A stretch of DNA of 57,155 nt from the NCBI GenBank assembly GCA_025980475.1, contig JAICXL010000007.1:1-57155 (forward strand). Reading direction: 5' to 3'. Shown here one piece after another: positions 1 to 9,359 of this stretch; the stretch's first letter is position 1, and each line of letters opens with the position of its first letter. The notes below the pieces were generated by a model that searched no databases, was not told the origin of the DNA, and was given only the letters and a program-made list of their open reading frames with translations. The position numbers and the translations under genes are program-made. This DNA comes from Nocardioidaceae bacterium (GTDB taxonomy: Bacteria > Actinomycetota > Actinomycetes > Propionibacteriales > Nocardioidaceae).

Positions 1-503
1 CGATGTCGGGTCCGCTGCACGGCGGCGCACCGTCGCGGGTGCTGCACATGATCGAGGAGGTGGAGCGTCGTGGGGACGCATCGACCTACGTCAAGGAGCT
101 GCTCGACAACGGCGAGAGGCTGATGGGCTTCGGCCACCGGGTCTACCGTGCGGAGGACCCGCGGGCGCGCGTGCTGCGCCGTACGGCTCGCGAGCTCGGG
201 GCCCCTCGCTACGAGGTCGCCGAGGCACTGGAGAAGGCCGCGCTCGCCGAGCTGCGGGAGCGGCGGCCCGACCGCGTGCTGGAGACCAACGTGGAGTTCT
301 GGGCGGCGATCGTGCTCGACTTCGCCGAGGTGCCGCCGCACATGTTCACCTCGATGTTCACCTGCGCGCGCACCGCCGGCTGGTCGGCGCACATCCTGGA
401 GCAGAAGCGCACCGGTCGGCTGGTCCGGCCGTCGGCGATCTACGCCGGGCCCGCGTCCCGCAAGGCCTCCGAGGTCGAGGGCTGGAACGACGCCTGGGCG
501 TGA
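1..503 (+). CDS. Citrate synthase, C-terminal part (5' end off the window)
   Basis: Citrate synthase condenses acetyl-CoA and oxaloacetate to citrate in the cytosolic TCA cycle. The visible 166 residues carry the whole catalytic set: GPLHGGA (substrate/catalytic His), GFGHRVYR (second His) and an Asp in VLDFAEV, followed by the usual EQK and RPSAIY C-terminal segments. The reading frame is open to the left edge, so the first ATG at base 3 is internal and the true start lies outside. The length fits the last half of a roughly 370-residue type II enzyme. Placement near serC resembles citA (citrate synthase 2) of mycobacteria, but I cannot separate citA from gltA-type paralogs on this fragment. 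The downstream DedA gene converges 10 bp away with no clear terminator. Confidence 0.93.
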   Translation, partial: MSGPLHGGAPSRVLHMIEEVERRGDASTYVKELLDNGERLMGFGHRVYRAEDPRARVLRRTARELGAPRYEVAEALEKAALAELRERRPDRVLETNVEFWAAIVLDFAEVPPHMFTSMFTCARTAGWSAHILEQKRTGRLVRPSAIYAGPASRKASEVEGWNDAWA

Positions 504-512
504 GCCGGCCGG

Positions 513-1118
513 TCAGCCCTCGCGGCGGTGGGCGCGAACCCGCCAGACGATGATCGCCACCACGATCACCGCACCGATGCCGATGGCCGCGTCGTGGCCG
601 ACGGTCTTCTCGATGGCCTTGTAGGACGACCCGGCGACGTGCCCGAGGACGACGTAGCCGGTGCCCCACACGATGCCGCCCGCGGCGTTCCAGACCAGGA
701 AGGTCCGGTAGCGCATCCGGGAGACCCCGGCCAGGGCCGGCATCACCGCGCGGAAGAAGGCGGTGAACCGGCCCAGGAAGACCGCGACCCCACCGCGGCG
801 GCGCAGGAAGTCCATCGCCCGGTCGATGCCGCGGCGGCGCTTGCGCACGATCTTCAGGTCGAGGATCTTCGGGCCGACGAGGCGACCGACCTCGTAGCCG
901 ACGCTGTCGCCGACGATCGCCGCCACCACGACCACCGCGATCGCGACCGGCAGGCTGGCGTGGCCGAGGCTGGTCGCGACACCGGCCAGCACCGCTGCGG
1001 TCTCGCCGGGGATGACGAAGCCGACGAAGACAGCGTCCTCCGCGAACACCAGCGCGGCGACCACGACGTAGACCCACACCGGGGACAGGTGCAGGATCTG
1101 GTCGAGGAAGCCGCTCAT
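513..1118 (-). CDS. DedA family (SNARE-associated/VTT) membrane protein
   Basis: A 201-residue integral membrane protein of the DedA superfamily, whose members are linked to undecaprenyl-phosphate/phospholipid flipping and proton-dependent envelope homeostasis. Seen: N-terminal amphipathic stretch, FVIPGE in the first membrane-reentrant region, the hallmark GRFTAFFRAVMPALAG segment near residue 125, and two C-terminal hydrophobic helices. I start it at ATG 1118 because CAGACT lies 6 nt upstream, a leaderless-type arrangement; the frame is open to 1211 but that extension is polar and unlike the family. Ends with a basic tail. The exact substrate cannot be inferred. Confidence 0.88.
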   Translation of the reverse strand: MSGFLDQILHLSPVWVYVVVAALVFAEDAVFVGFVIPGETAAVLAGVATSLGHASLPVAIAVVVVAAIVGDSVGYEVGRLVGPKILDLKIVRKRRRGIDRAMDFLRRRGGVAVFLGRFTAFFRAVMPALAGVSRMRYRTFLVWNAAGGIVWGTGYVVLGHVAGSSYKAIEKTVGHDAAIGIGAVIVVAIIVWRVRAHRREG

Positions 1119-1208
1119 CCGGGCAGTCTGCCGGACGCGGGTTAACGCAGGCTGACCAACAGGGGGTTCGCCGCTGGCCGGCTGCCGGCCTGAGCGCAGG
1201 TCGCTGCC

Positions 1209-1225
1209 CATAGGCCACGGCTATG
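1209..1225. promoter_or_regulatory. Candidate LysR-type operator (CATAG-N7-CTATG dyad)
   Basis: The dyad CATAG-GCCACGG-CTATG contains the T-N11-A core typical of LysR-family boxes and sits 58-74 bp before the YeiH-type gene, in the divergent gap with the DedA gene. The LysR gene just downstream of the transporter is the obvious candidate to bind it. This is inference from symmetry and position only. Confidence 0.35.
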
Positions 1226-1282
1226 CCCACGCCAGCCAGATGGCGGCTACCGGGAGACCGGGACCCGGGAGATCGTGGCGGG

Positions 1283-2368
1283 GTGACCACGACCGCCACC
1301 CCGCCCGCAGGGACCGGCACCGCGCCGCCGCCCCGAGGCGGTTGGGCCCGGGTGCTTCCCGGGCTGGTGCTCGTCCTGGCCATCGCCGGTGCTGCGACCG
1401 GTGTCGGCGAGGTGCTGCCGCTGCTGGGTGCGCCGGTCGCCGGGATCCTGATCGGCGTCGCGCTGAGCGGGCTGGCGCACCGGCGACCGGGCCTGCGACC
1501 GGGCCTGCGACCGGGCCTGCGACCGGGCCTGCGACCGGGCATCGTGCTGGCCTCGGGGTTCGTGCTGCAGCTCGCAGTGGTGGTGCTGGGCTCGCAGCTC
1601 TCGCTGCGCCAGGTCGCCGACGTCGGCCTGTCCTCGCTGCCGGTGATGCTCGGCACCCTGGCCGCCTGCCTGGTGACGGCCTACTTCCTGGGCCGCAGGA
1701 TGGGCATCGACGGCGACCTGCGCACGCTGGTCGGCGTCGGCACCGCCATCTGCGGCGCGTCCGCGATCGCGGCGGTGAGCCCGGTGATCAAGGCGCGCAG
1801 CGCCACGGTCGCCTACGCCATCTCGACGATCTTCTGCTTCAACATCGCCGCGGTGCTGCTCTTCCCCCCGCTCGGGCACCTGCTCGGCCTCTCCCAGGAC
1901 GCCTTCGGCCTCTTCGCCGGCACGGCGGTCAACGACACCTCCTCGGTGGTGGCGGCGGCGACCACCTACGGCGCCGAGGCCGGCAACCATGCGGTGGTGG
2001 TGAAGCTGACCCGGACGCTGATGATCATCCCGATCTGCCTGGCGCTGGGCGGGATCGTCAGCCGGCGTACGGCAACGACCGGCCCACGGCCGCACCTCGT
2101 CCGCCGGGCGGCCGGCCTGGTGCCGTGGTTCCTGGTCGGCTTCCTCCTGGTCGCTGCCGCCAACAGCGTCGGTTTCGTGCCGGCAAGCGCCCACGTCCCG
2201 CTCCAGCACGCGTCGGTCTTCCTGATCACGGTCGCCCTGGCCGCCATCGGCCTCTCCACCGACATCGGCGCCCTGCGCCGCGCCGGCCCCCGCCCGCTGA
2301 TGCTCGGCGGCGTGCTGTGGGTCGTGGTCGCCTGCACCAGCCTGCTGCTGCAGTGGGCGGCAGGATAG
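1283..2368 (+). CDS. YeiH/UPF0324-type putative sulfate exporter family transporter
   Basis: A 361-residue multi-spanning membrane protein of the YeiH family (Cons_hypoth698). Seen: about ten hydrophobic helices, the conserved GTAVNDTSSVVAAATTYG motif, and a GASAIAA loop. The family is annotated as a putative sulfate exporter, but substrate evidence is thin. I chose GTG 1283 because the open frame upstream encodes a Pro/Arg-rich stretch unlike the family; no strong SD is visible. Residues about 68-86 contain a GLRP repeat produced by a 12-bp DNA repeat, probably in the loop between the first membrane helices. It is followed after 4 nt by a LysR regulator, the same pairing as yeiH-yeiE in enterobacteria, although here the regulator is downstream and co-directional. 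Confidence 0.85.
   Translation: MTTTATPPAGTGTAPPPRGGWARVLPGLVLVLAIAGAATGVGEVLPLLGAPVAGILIGVALSGLAHRRPGLRPGLRPGLRPGLRPGIVLASGFVLQLAVVVLGSQLSLRQVADVGLSSLPVMLGTLAACLVTAYFLGRRMGIDGDLRTLVGVGTAICGASAIAAVSPVIKARSATVAYAISTIFCFNIAAVLLFPPLGHLLGLSQDAFGLFAGTAVNDTSSVVAAATTYGAEAGNHAVVVKLTRTLMIIPICLALGGIVSRRTATTGPRPHLVRRAAGLVPWFLVGFLLVAAANSVGFVPASAHVPLQHASVFLITVALAAIGLSTDIGALRRAGPRPLMLGGVLWVVVACTSLLLQWAAG
1484..1540 (+). repeat. In-frame 12-bp tandem repeat (4.75 copies)
   Basis: Unit CGACCGGGCCTG is perfectly repeated four times (1484-1531) plus 9 nt. It encodes RPGL repeats inside the YeiH-type protein. Perfect identity between copies indicates a recent slippage expansion. Confidence 0.9.
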
Positions 2369-2372
2369 GGGC

Positions 2373-3290
2373 ATGCTGCCGACCTGGACGCCGGACCTGC
2401 CCGCGCTGGACCTGCTCCTCTCGGTCGCCGAGCTGGGCAGCGTCGGGAGGGCAGCAGCCGCCCACGGGATCAGCCAGCCGAGCGCCAGCTCGCGGCTCTC
2501 CCGCCTCGAGCGGCAGCTCGGCGTCCCGGTGCTCGTCCGGGGCACCCGGGGCAGCACGCTCACCCCGGCCGGGGAGGCGGTGCTGACCTGGGGCGCCGGC
2601 GTGGTCGACGCCGCCCGCGCCCTCACCGACGGCGTGCGCACCCTGCGCGAGGCCGCGGACGCACGGCTGCGGGTGGCCGCCAGCCTGACCGTCGCGGAGT
2701 ACCTGATGCCGCCCTGGCTGCTCGCCCTGCGCCGGGTGCACCCCGACGTCGAGGTGGCCGCCACCGTCGCCAACAGCCAGGGGGTGTGCGAGCGGGTCCG
2801 GGCCGGCCGGGCCGACGTCGGTTTCGTGGAGAGCCCCGACGTGCCCGCGGAGTTCAGCACCCGCCGGGTCGGCCGCGACCGGCTGGCCCTGGTGGTCGCG
2901 TCGACCTACCCGCTCGCCGCCCGGGCCGCCGGCGGCGTCCTCCCCCGCGACCTCCTGGACCTGCCCCTGCTGCTGCGGGAGCCCGGCTCGGGCACCCGCG
3001 ACACCTTCCTGCAGGCGCTCGGGAAGGCCCTCGGCGCCGGCATCCCCCACCTGCCGCACGCGGTCGAGCTCGGCTCCACCTCGACGATCGTGGCGACCGC
3101 GCGCGCCGGCGGCGGGGTCGGCGTGGTGAGCGTCCGCGCGGTGGCCGGGGACCTGGCTGCCGGCATCCTGGTCGAGGTGCCCGTGCACGACCTGCACGCC
3201 GAACGACCGCTCACCGCCCTGTGGCTGGGCACCCGGCCGACGCCGCTGGCCGCGGAGCTCATCGGGCTTGCGCGCAGGGCCACGCGTTAG
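2373..3290 (+). CDS. LysR family transcriptional regulator (YeiE-like context)
   Basis: A 305-residue LysR regulator. Residues about 8-65 form the winged HTH (LDLLLSVAELGSVGRAAAAHG, ISQPSASSRLSRLE, LTPAGEAVL), followed by a periplasmic-binding-protein-like effector domain with a GSTSTIVATARAGGGVGVVS segment typical of the family. ATG 2373 is 6 nt after CAGGAT, which also contains the T of the upstream TAG stop, so the gene could be read from its own leaderless promoter as well as with the transporter. The partner transporter suggests control of the YeiH-type gene; the effector is unknown. Confidence 0.9.
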   Translation: MLPTWTPDLPALDLLLSVAELGSVGRAAAAHGISQPSASSRLSRLERQLGVPVLVRGTRGSTLTPAGEAVLTWGAGVVDAARALTDGVRTLREAADARLRVAASLTVAEYLMPPWLLALRRVHPDVEVAATVANSQGVCERVRAGRADVGFVESPDVPAEFSTRRVGRDRLALVVASTYPLAARAAGGVLPRDLLDLPLLLREPGSGTRDTFLQALGKALGAGIPHLPHAVELGSTSTIVATARAGGGVGVVSVRAVAGDLAAGILVEVPVHDLHAERPLTALWLGTRPTPLAAELIGLARRATR

Positions 3291-3309
3291 GCCCGAGCTG
3301 ACATCGGGC
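3291..3309. terminator. Short GC hairpin after the LysR gene
   Basis: GCCCGA and TCGGGC pair around a 7-nt loop immediately after the TAG stop. The stem is only 6 bp and has no U-tract, so it is at best a weak, Rho-independent-like terminator. Confidence 0.3.
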
Positions 3310-3346
3310 ACCCGCAACCGCTGTGAGGGGTTGGATCGAGGCACAC

Positions 3347-4846
3347 GTGACGGCTCGCCTGCGCGACCAGGTCGGCGGGTCGGCCCGGTTGCGCGTCATC
3401 GTGCTGCTTGCCTGCGTGCTGGCACTGGACAGCGCCGACAAGGCCACCGTCGGCGCCGTCGCCGCCCAGCTCGAGAAGGACATGAAGATCGGCAACCCCC
3501 AGATCGGCCTGCTGGTCACCATCTCAACGGTGATCGCCGCGCTGGCGACGCTGCCGATCGGGGTGCTCACCGACCGGGTCAACCGGATCCGGCTGCTCAG
3601 CGCCGCCATCCTGGTCTGGTCGCTCGCGATGGTGGTGAGCGGGGCATCGAACTCCTACGAGATGCTGTTGCTCACCAGGATCGGGCTCGGTGCCGTCGGC
3701 GCGACGGCCACCCCCGCTGTCGCGTCGCTGACCGGCGACCTCTTCCCCGCAGCCGAGCGCGGCCGGATCTACGGCTTCATCCTCTCCGGCGAGCTCGTGG
3801 GCGCGGGCCTGGGCTTCGTGGTCTCCGGCGACATCGCCGGCCTGCTCTCCTGGCGCTACGCCTTCTGGGCGCTGGCGATCCCCGGCGCGGCGCTCGCAGT
3901 CATCTTCCTCCGGTTGCTGCCCGAGCCGGCCCGCGGAGGTCAGTCCCGGCTGCAGATCGGAGCCGAGAACATCCAGGACGCCATCGATCCCGACCGCGTC
4001 GACGCAGGAGAGCAGGAGACCATCGAGAACGACGACGAGGAGGAGGACGTCGTCGAGCAGGAGGTCGAGGCCGAGGCGATCCGTCCCCACGAGCACCTGG
4101 TCCTGCACGAGGACCCGACCGACCGGTCGCTGTGGTGGACGCTGCGCTACGTGCTCTCGATCCGCTCGATCCGGGTGATGATCCTCGCCTCCGCCCTCGG
4201 CTACTTCTACTTCGCGGGGCTGCGCACCTTCGCGGTCGTCTACGTGCGCGGGCGGTTCGGCCTGGGCCAGTCGGCGGCCAGCAGCTTCCTCTTCCTCGTC
4301 GGGCTCGGCGCGGTCATCGGCGTGCTGGTCAGCGGCCGGCTGGCTGACAGGCTGATCGGCCGCGGGCACCTGGTCGCCCGGCCGGTGGTGGCCGGCATCG
4401 GCTTCCTGGTGGCGGCGGTGGTCTTCGTGCCCGGGCTCCTGGTCCCGGCGTTCCTCGGCTCCGCAGCGCTCCTCTTCGTGGCGGCGGCCGGCCTCGGCAG
4501 CGCCAACCCGCCGCTCGACGCCGCTCGTCTCGACCTGGTGCACTCCCGGCTCTGGGGCCGGGCCGAAGCGGTCCGCACGGTGCTGCGCACGCTGCTCGAG
4601 GCCGCCGCCCCGCTGCTCTTCGGCTACGTCTCCATCCTCTTCGGTGGCCACGGCTCGAGCTTCGGCGAGCCGCGCAGCAGCGGTCCGGCCATGGGGCACG
4701 CGCTGGAGTACACGTTTCTGGTGATGCTGGTCTCGCTGCTGGCGGCCGGGCTGCTGCTGTGCCTGCGGGCGCGGAAGACCTACCCGCGCGACGTGGCCAC
4801 CGCGATCGCCTCCGACCACGCGACGCCCGACCTGGAAGACGCCTAG
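3347..4846 (+). CDS. MFS transporter with an acidic central loop
   Basis: A 499-residue major facilitator protein, with the first half closest in feel to spinster/Spns-like MFS members. Seen: DSADKATVGAV in helix 1, GVLTDRVNRIRLL (motif A) between helices 2 and 3, GRIYGFILSGELVGAG, and a second motif A-like VSGRLADRL. Between helices 6 and 7 is an unusually long cytoplasmic loop of about 70 residues with a dense acidic run (ENDDEEEDVVEQEVEAEAI). GTG 3347 follows GAGG at suitable distance; an in-frame GTG at 3323 is the alternative start. Its stop overlaps the stop of the convergent GNAT gene in one CTAG. Substrate unknown. Confidence 0.85.
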   Translation: MTARLRDQVGGSARLRVIVLLACVLALDSADKATVGAVAAQLEKDMKIGNPQIGLLVTISTVIAALATLPIGVLTDRVNRIRLLSAAILVWSLAMVVSGASNSYEMLLLTRIGLGAVGATATPAVASLTGDLFPAAERGRIYGFILSGELVGAGLGFVVSGDIAGLLSWRYAFWALAIPGAALAVIFLRLLPEPARGGQSRLQIGAENIQDAIDPDRVDAGEQETIENDDEEEDVVEQEVEAEAIRPHEHLVLHEDPTDRSLWWTLRYVLSIRSIRVMILASALGYFYFAGLRTFAVVYVRGRFGLGQSAASSFLFLVGLGAVIGVLVSGRLADRLIGRGHLVARPVVAGIGFLVAAVVFVPGLLVPAFLGSAALLFVAAAGLGSANPPLDAARLDLVHSRLWGRAEAVRTVLRTLLEAAAPLLFGYVSILFGGHGSSFGEPRSSGPAMGHALEYTFLVMLVSLLAAGLLLCLRARKTYPRDVATAIASDHATPDLEDA

Positions 4847-5364
4847 TACCTCGAGGACGCCTGGGCGAGGGGCCGACCGAAGCAGCGGGATCCCGGCGCG
4901 CAACAGTAGTGCCCGTACTTCGGCACCGGCTGGTAGCCGCTGGAGGTGTAGAGCCCGATCGCCTCGGGCTGGCTGGTGCCGGTCTCCAGCACGACCACTT
5001 CCGCCCCCTGCGCGGCGGCGTCGGCCTCGAGGTGGCCGAGCATCCGCCTCGCGTGTCCGTGACCGCGTGCAGGAGGTACGACGTACATCCGCTTGATCTC
5101 CACGCAGCGGGCCGGGGTCCACGGCATGCCCTCCGGCAGCGGCAGCCACCGCCAGGCACCGGAGGCCACCGCAGTCCCGCCGTCGTAGCCGACGTAGAAA
5201 GCGCCGTTCCCGGGCTCGAACTCGGTGCCGTCCAGCGGGGTGTCGTCGCGACCGCCGTAGCGGGCGACGTACTCCTGCTGCACCTCCTCCACCAGCCGGA
5301 CGGCGTCGGGGTGGGTGACCGGCACGCTCACGATGCGAAGGTCGGCGCCGAGGGTCCCAGCCAC
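4843..5364 (-). CDS. GNAT family N-acetyltransferase
   Basis: A 173-residue acetyltransferase of the GNAT fold. Seen: motif A with the acetyl-CoA pyrophosphate loop RMYVVPPARGHGHARRML (an Arg/Gln-X-X-Gly-X-Gly/Ala variant), the preceding beta strand, and motif B LETGTSQPEAIGLYTSSGYQ with the conserved Tyr. The C-terminal CCAPGSRCFGRPL is characteristic of a common actinobacterial subgroup. Start is GTG 5364, 6 nt after TATCCT, suggesting a leaderless mRNA. Divergent to serC with a 17-bp gap; convergent with the MFS gene with stops overlapping by 4 bp. Acceptor substrate unknown. Confidence 0.85.
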   Translation of the reverse strand: MAGTLGADLRIVSVPVTHPDAVRLVEEVQQEYVARYGGRDDTPLDGTEFEPGNGAFYVGYDGGTAVASGAWRWLPLPEGMPWTPARCVEIKRMYVVPPARGHGHARRMLGHLEADAAAQGAEVVVLETGTSQPEAIGLYTSSGYQPVPKYGHYCCAPGSRCFGRPLAQASSRY

Positions 5365-5369
5365 GGTGA

Positions 5370-6981
<1,612 letters not shown>

Positions 6982-6991
6982 GCGACCCACG

Positions 6992-7993
6992 CTAGCGACG
7001 GCGCCGCTCCGACCACACCCACAGGCTGCCGAGCAGCACCACCACCACGCCCGAGCCGGCCACCCACCACAACCCGGGCTCCTGGCTCGCAGAGGCCGCG
7101 GCGCCGGGTCGGCGCGTCGGCGGGGCTGCTGTCGCCGCGCCGGTCGAGGGGCCGGTCGAGGGGCCGGTCGAGGGGCCGGTCGACGGCTCGGCCAGCGCCC
7201 TCCGCACAGCCGCGGGCAGCCGGATCTGCAGCACCGGGGAGTGCTGCCCCTCGGAGCTGAGCCGGATCCGGCCACCTGGCCCGACCGAGATGCCCTCACC
7301 CTGCTGCTGCCTGGGCAGGTCGAACGTCGGGCCGACCGGCTGCAGCCCGGGGAAGGTGTAGACCGTGGCGGTGCCGTAGCGGCGTAGGAGCACGTCCTTG
7401 CCGTCGGGCAGGAAGGTCCCGTCGGTGAGCAGGCCGGGCACCGACCCGATGCGGCGCAGCCGGTTGCTCCGGCCGGCGTGCAGGTGCTGGGGAGCGGCAT
7501 AGACGCCACCACCCAGGAAGGCCTTGGTGACCACGTAGAGCCGCCCCGTGCGCGGGTTCGCCAGGAGGGTCTCGGCGTCGTGGGTGCCGTCGGGGTAGAG
7601 CAGGTCGTAGCCCGTCGCCGTCAGCGTCCGGTGGCCACGGCCGACCGGGACGCGGTAGACGGTCACCTTGGCGCGGGAGAAGAGGTTGCCGCCGGTGTCG
7701 CCCACCCAGACGTGGCTCCCGTCGATCGGCGCCATCGACTCGACGTCCTCGGCCTCGCCGCCGTAGTCGGTCACCCCGACCGTCCGCCCGCTGCGGTCCA
7801 CGACGTAGACGTAGGGGCCGTCGCCGGAGTCGTTGACCGTCGCCATCAGCCCGTCGCCGAGGTCGACCAGCCCGCTCGACTCGGTGATCCGGTCGTCGTG
7901 GAAGCGGAAGACGACGTGATCGTGGTCGCTCACCTGCGCAGGCGGTACGACGACCAGCAGGGCGGTCACTGCTGCCAGGACCGCCGTCCTCAT
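6992..7993 (-). CDS. Secreted, membrane-stalked protein with possible beta-propeller fold
   Basis: A 333-residue protein I do not recognise as a named family. Residues 1-20 are a signal peptide-like hydrophobic segment. Then follow repeated strand-rich blocks (SSGLVDLGDGLMATVND, MAPIDGSHVWVGDTGGN, LLANPRTGRLYVVTK, GTFLPDGKDVLLRRYG) that suggest a beta-propeller, then a Pro/Ser/Thr/Gly stalk made by a 12-bp repeat, a single hydrophobic helix (VVVVLLGSLWVW) and an RRRR stop-transfer end. It would sit outside the cell anchored by its C-terminus. The start ATG overlaps the stop of the upstream methyltransferase gene as ATGA, so translation is probably coupled. Role unknown. Confidence 0.7.
   Translation of the reverse strand: MRTAVLAAVTALLVVVPPAQVSDHDHVVFRFHDDRITESSGLVDLGDGLMATVNDSGDGPYVYVVDRSGRTVGVTDYGGEAEDVESMAPIDGSHVWVGDTGGNLFSRAKVTVYRVPVGRGHRTLTATGYDLLYPDGTHDAETLLANPRTGRLYVVTKAFLGGGVYAAPQHLHAGRSNRLRRIGSVPGLLTDGTFLPDGKDVLLRRYGTATVYTFPGLQPVGPTFDLPRQQQGEGISVGPGGRIRLSSEGQHSPVLQIRLPAAVRRALAEPSTGPSTGPSTGPSTGAATAAPPTRRPGAAASASQEPGLWWVAGSGVVVVLLGSLWVWSERRRR
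7141..7188 (-). repeat. In-frame 12-bp tandem repeat in the stalk region
   Basis: Three perfect copies of CGGTCGAGGGGC (7141-7176) plus one divergent copy encode a repeated STGP unit on the minus strand, just before the C-terminal membrane helix of the secreted protein. Confidence 0.88.
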
Positions 7994-9255
7994 CGGCCGG
8001 GCCCGGCCGGCCCGTCGATCCGCTCCCCGACCGGCCCTTCACCCAGCTCCTCGGCCAGCAGCTCGCCGAGCCGCGGCCGCAGCCGCCACGTGTCGACCAG
8101 CGCGCTGTAGTCGGCGTGGGCGGCGGCGTCCGGTGCCCGGCCGGTGCGCACCGCGCGGAGCAGCGTGTTGCGTGGGGTGTGCCTGCTCTCGACGAACTCG
8201 ACGACGTCGACCCGGTAGCCGGACAGCCGAAGGATCCCGGCGCGCAGGGCGTCGGTGAGGGTGTCGGCGAGGCGCTCGCGCAGGATCCCGTCGCGGGTGA
8301 GCATCGCGTAGCCCGCGGGCGTCGGGGTCCGCCGCAGCTGTGCGGAGATGTCGTGGTGGCAGCACGGCGCGGCCAGCACCAGCTCGGCCCCCCAAACGAC
8401 GGCCCGGTGCAGCGCGTCGTCGGTGGCGGTGTCGCAGGCGTGCAACGCGAGGACCACGTCGGGATGGCGGTCGAGCTCGACGTCGTCGATGCCGCCGACG
8501 AGGAAGGTCATCCGGTCAGCGACGCCGAGCCGCTCGGCGAGCTCGGTGTTGTGCCGGTAGGACTGCGGCTTGACGTCGACGCCGACCAGGTGCACCGGCA
8601 GGCCGCGGACGCGGGCGAGCCAGGCCTGCGCCGCGAAGGTCAGGTAGGCGTTCCCGCAGCCGAGGTCGACCACCTGCAGCGGCGCGTCCTCCGTCGGCGT
8701 GCGCAGCCGGCCGGACGCGAAAGCGTCGTCGAGGGCACCGGACAGGGCGCGGAGGAACTCCTCGACCTGGCGGTACTTCGCCTGCCGGCTCGGCTTGGTC
8801 CGGCCCTGGGCGTCGGTGATGCCGAGGGCCCGCAGCAGCGGGTCGTCCTCGGGCAGCAGCCGGTCCTTGGCCCGGTCGTGGCTGCGGTCCGGGGCGACCT
8901 GCTCCACCCGGGCGCTGGTGTGCATCAGCGCCTGCTGCTTCCTGGTCACCCGCAGCTGGTGGGTCTCGGTGGTCGTCTCGACGTGCCAGTTGCCGAACGG
9001 CTCGTCCAGCAGGGCGTCCACGGCGTCGCGGGCGGCCGCACCGACCTCGTGGTTGGACGTGTGCGCCTGGGTGTCGTCGTACGCCGTGACCTGGAGGTGC
9101 CGGCCGGCCTTGAGGTCGACGTAGCGCAGCTCGACCCGCCGCCAGCGTGCCGTGGTGCCCTTGCGGCGCCCGGAGCCGACGGCGCGGACCAGGGTGTCGT
9201 CGTCGAGGATGAGCCCGCGGACCCGGGCCAGCCCGCGGAGCAGTGGCTCAGCCAT
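7990..9255 (-). CDS. SAM-dependent methyltransferase, METTL25/GSTCD/Trm13-like
   Basis: A 421-residue protein with an N-terminal domain of about 180 residues, then a class I methyltransferase fold: motif I VDLGCGNAYLTFAAQAWL (about residue 195), the acidic residue after the next strand (VGVDVKPQS), ALHACDTATDDALH, and AAPCCHHDI. The HACDTATD and APCCHH pair is the signature of the METTL25/GSTCD/Trm13-like group. Substrate in bacteria is not established; RNA methylation is a family-based guess. Its start lies 8 nt inside the end of a 30-codon membrane-peptide ORF, and its stop overlaps the start of the secreted protein, so three genes may form one coupled operon. Confidence 0.8.
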   Translation of the reverse strand: MAEPLLRGLARVRGLILDDDTLVRAVGSGRRKGTTARWRRVELRYVDLKAGRHLQVTAYDDTQAHTSNHEVGAAARDAVDALLDEPFGNWHVETTTETHQLRVTRKQQALMHTSARVEQVAPDRSHDRAKDRLLPEDDPLLRALGITDAQGRTKPSRQAKYRQVEEFLRALSGALDDAFASGRLRTPTEDAPLQVVDLGCGNAYLTFAAQAWLARVRGLPVHLVGVDVKPQSYRHNTELAERLGVADRMTFLVGGIDDVELDRHPDVVLALHACDTATDDALHRAVVWGAELVLAAPCCHHDISAQLRRTPTPAGYAMLTRDGILRERLADTLTDALRAGILRLSGYRVDVVEFVESRHTPRNTLLRAVRTGRAPDAAAHADYSALVDTWRLRPRLGELLAEELGEGPVGERIDGPAGPGR

Positions 9256-9340
9256 GCCCGAGGATGGCCGCGATGACGACGATCAGGATCAGGCCCGCCA
9301 GCGCGCAGGGGATGACCAGGCGGCGGTAGCGGGGGTGCAT
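9248..9340 (-). CDS. 30-residue single-pass membrane peptide
   Basis: The ORF reads MHPRYRRLVIPCALAGLILI and then VVIAAILGHG: a short basic N-terminus and one hydrophobic helix. ATG 9340 lies exactly 6 nt after TACACT in the 19-bp gap behind the MFS gene, a leaderless arrangement. Its last 8 nt overlap the start of the methyltransferase gene, so its translation could feed that gene. It could be a real small protein or only a translated leader. Function unknown. Confidence 0.55.
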   Translation of the reverse strand: MHPRYRRLVIPCALAGLILIVVIAAILGHG

Positions 9341-9346
9341 GGGCAA

Positions 9347-9352
9347 AGTGTA
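9347..9352 (-). promoter_or_regulatory. -10-like TACACT for the membrane peptide/methyltransferase operon
   Basis: TACACT on the minus strand is 6 nt before ATG 9340, matching the actinobacterial TANNNT -10 placed for a leaderless transcript. No clear -35 is seen; the upstream sequence is the 3' end of the MFS gene. Confidence 0.5.
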
Positions 9353-9359
9353 GGGAGGG

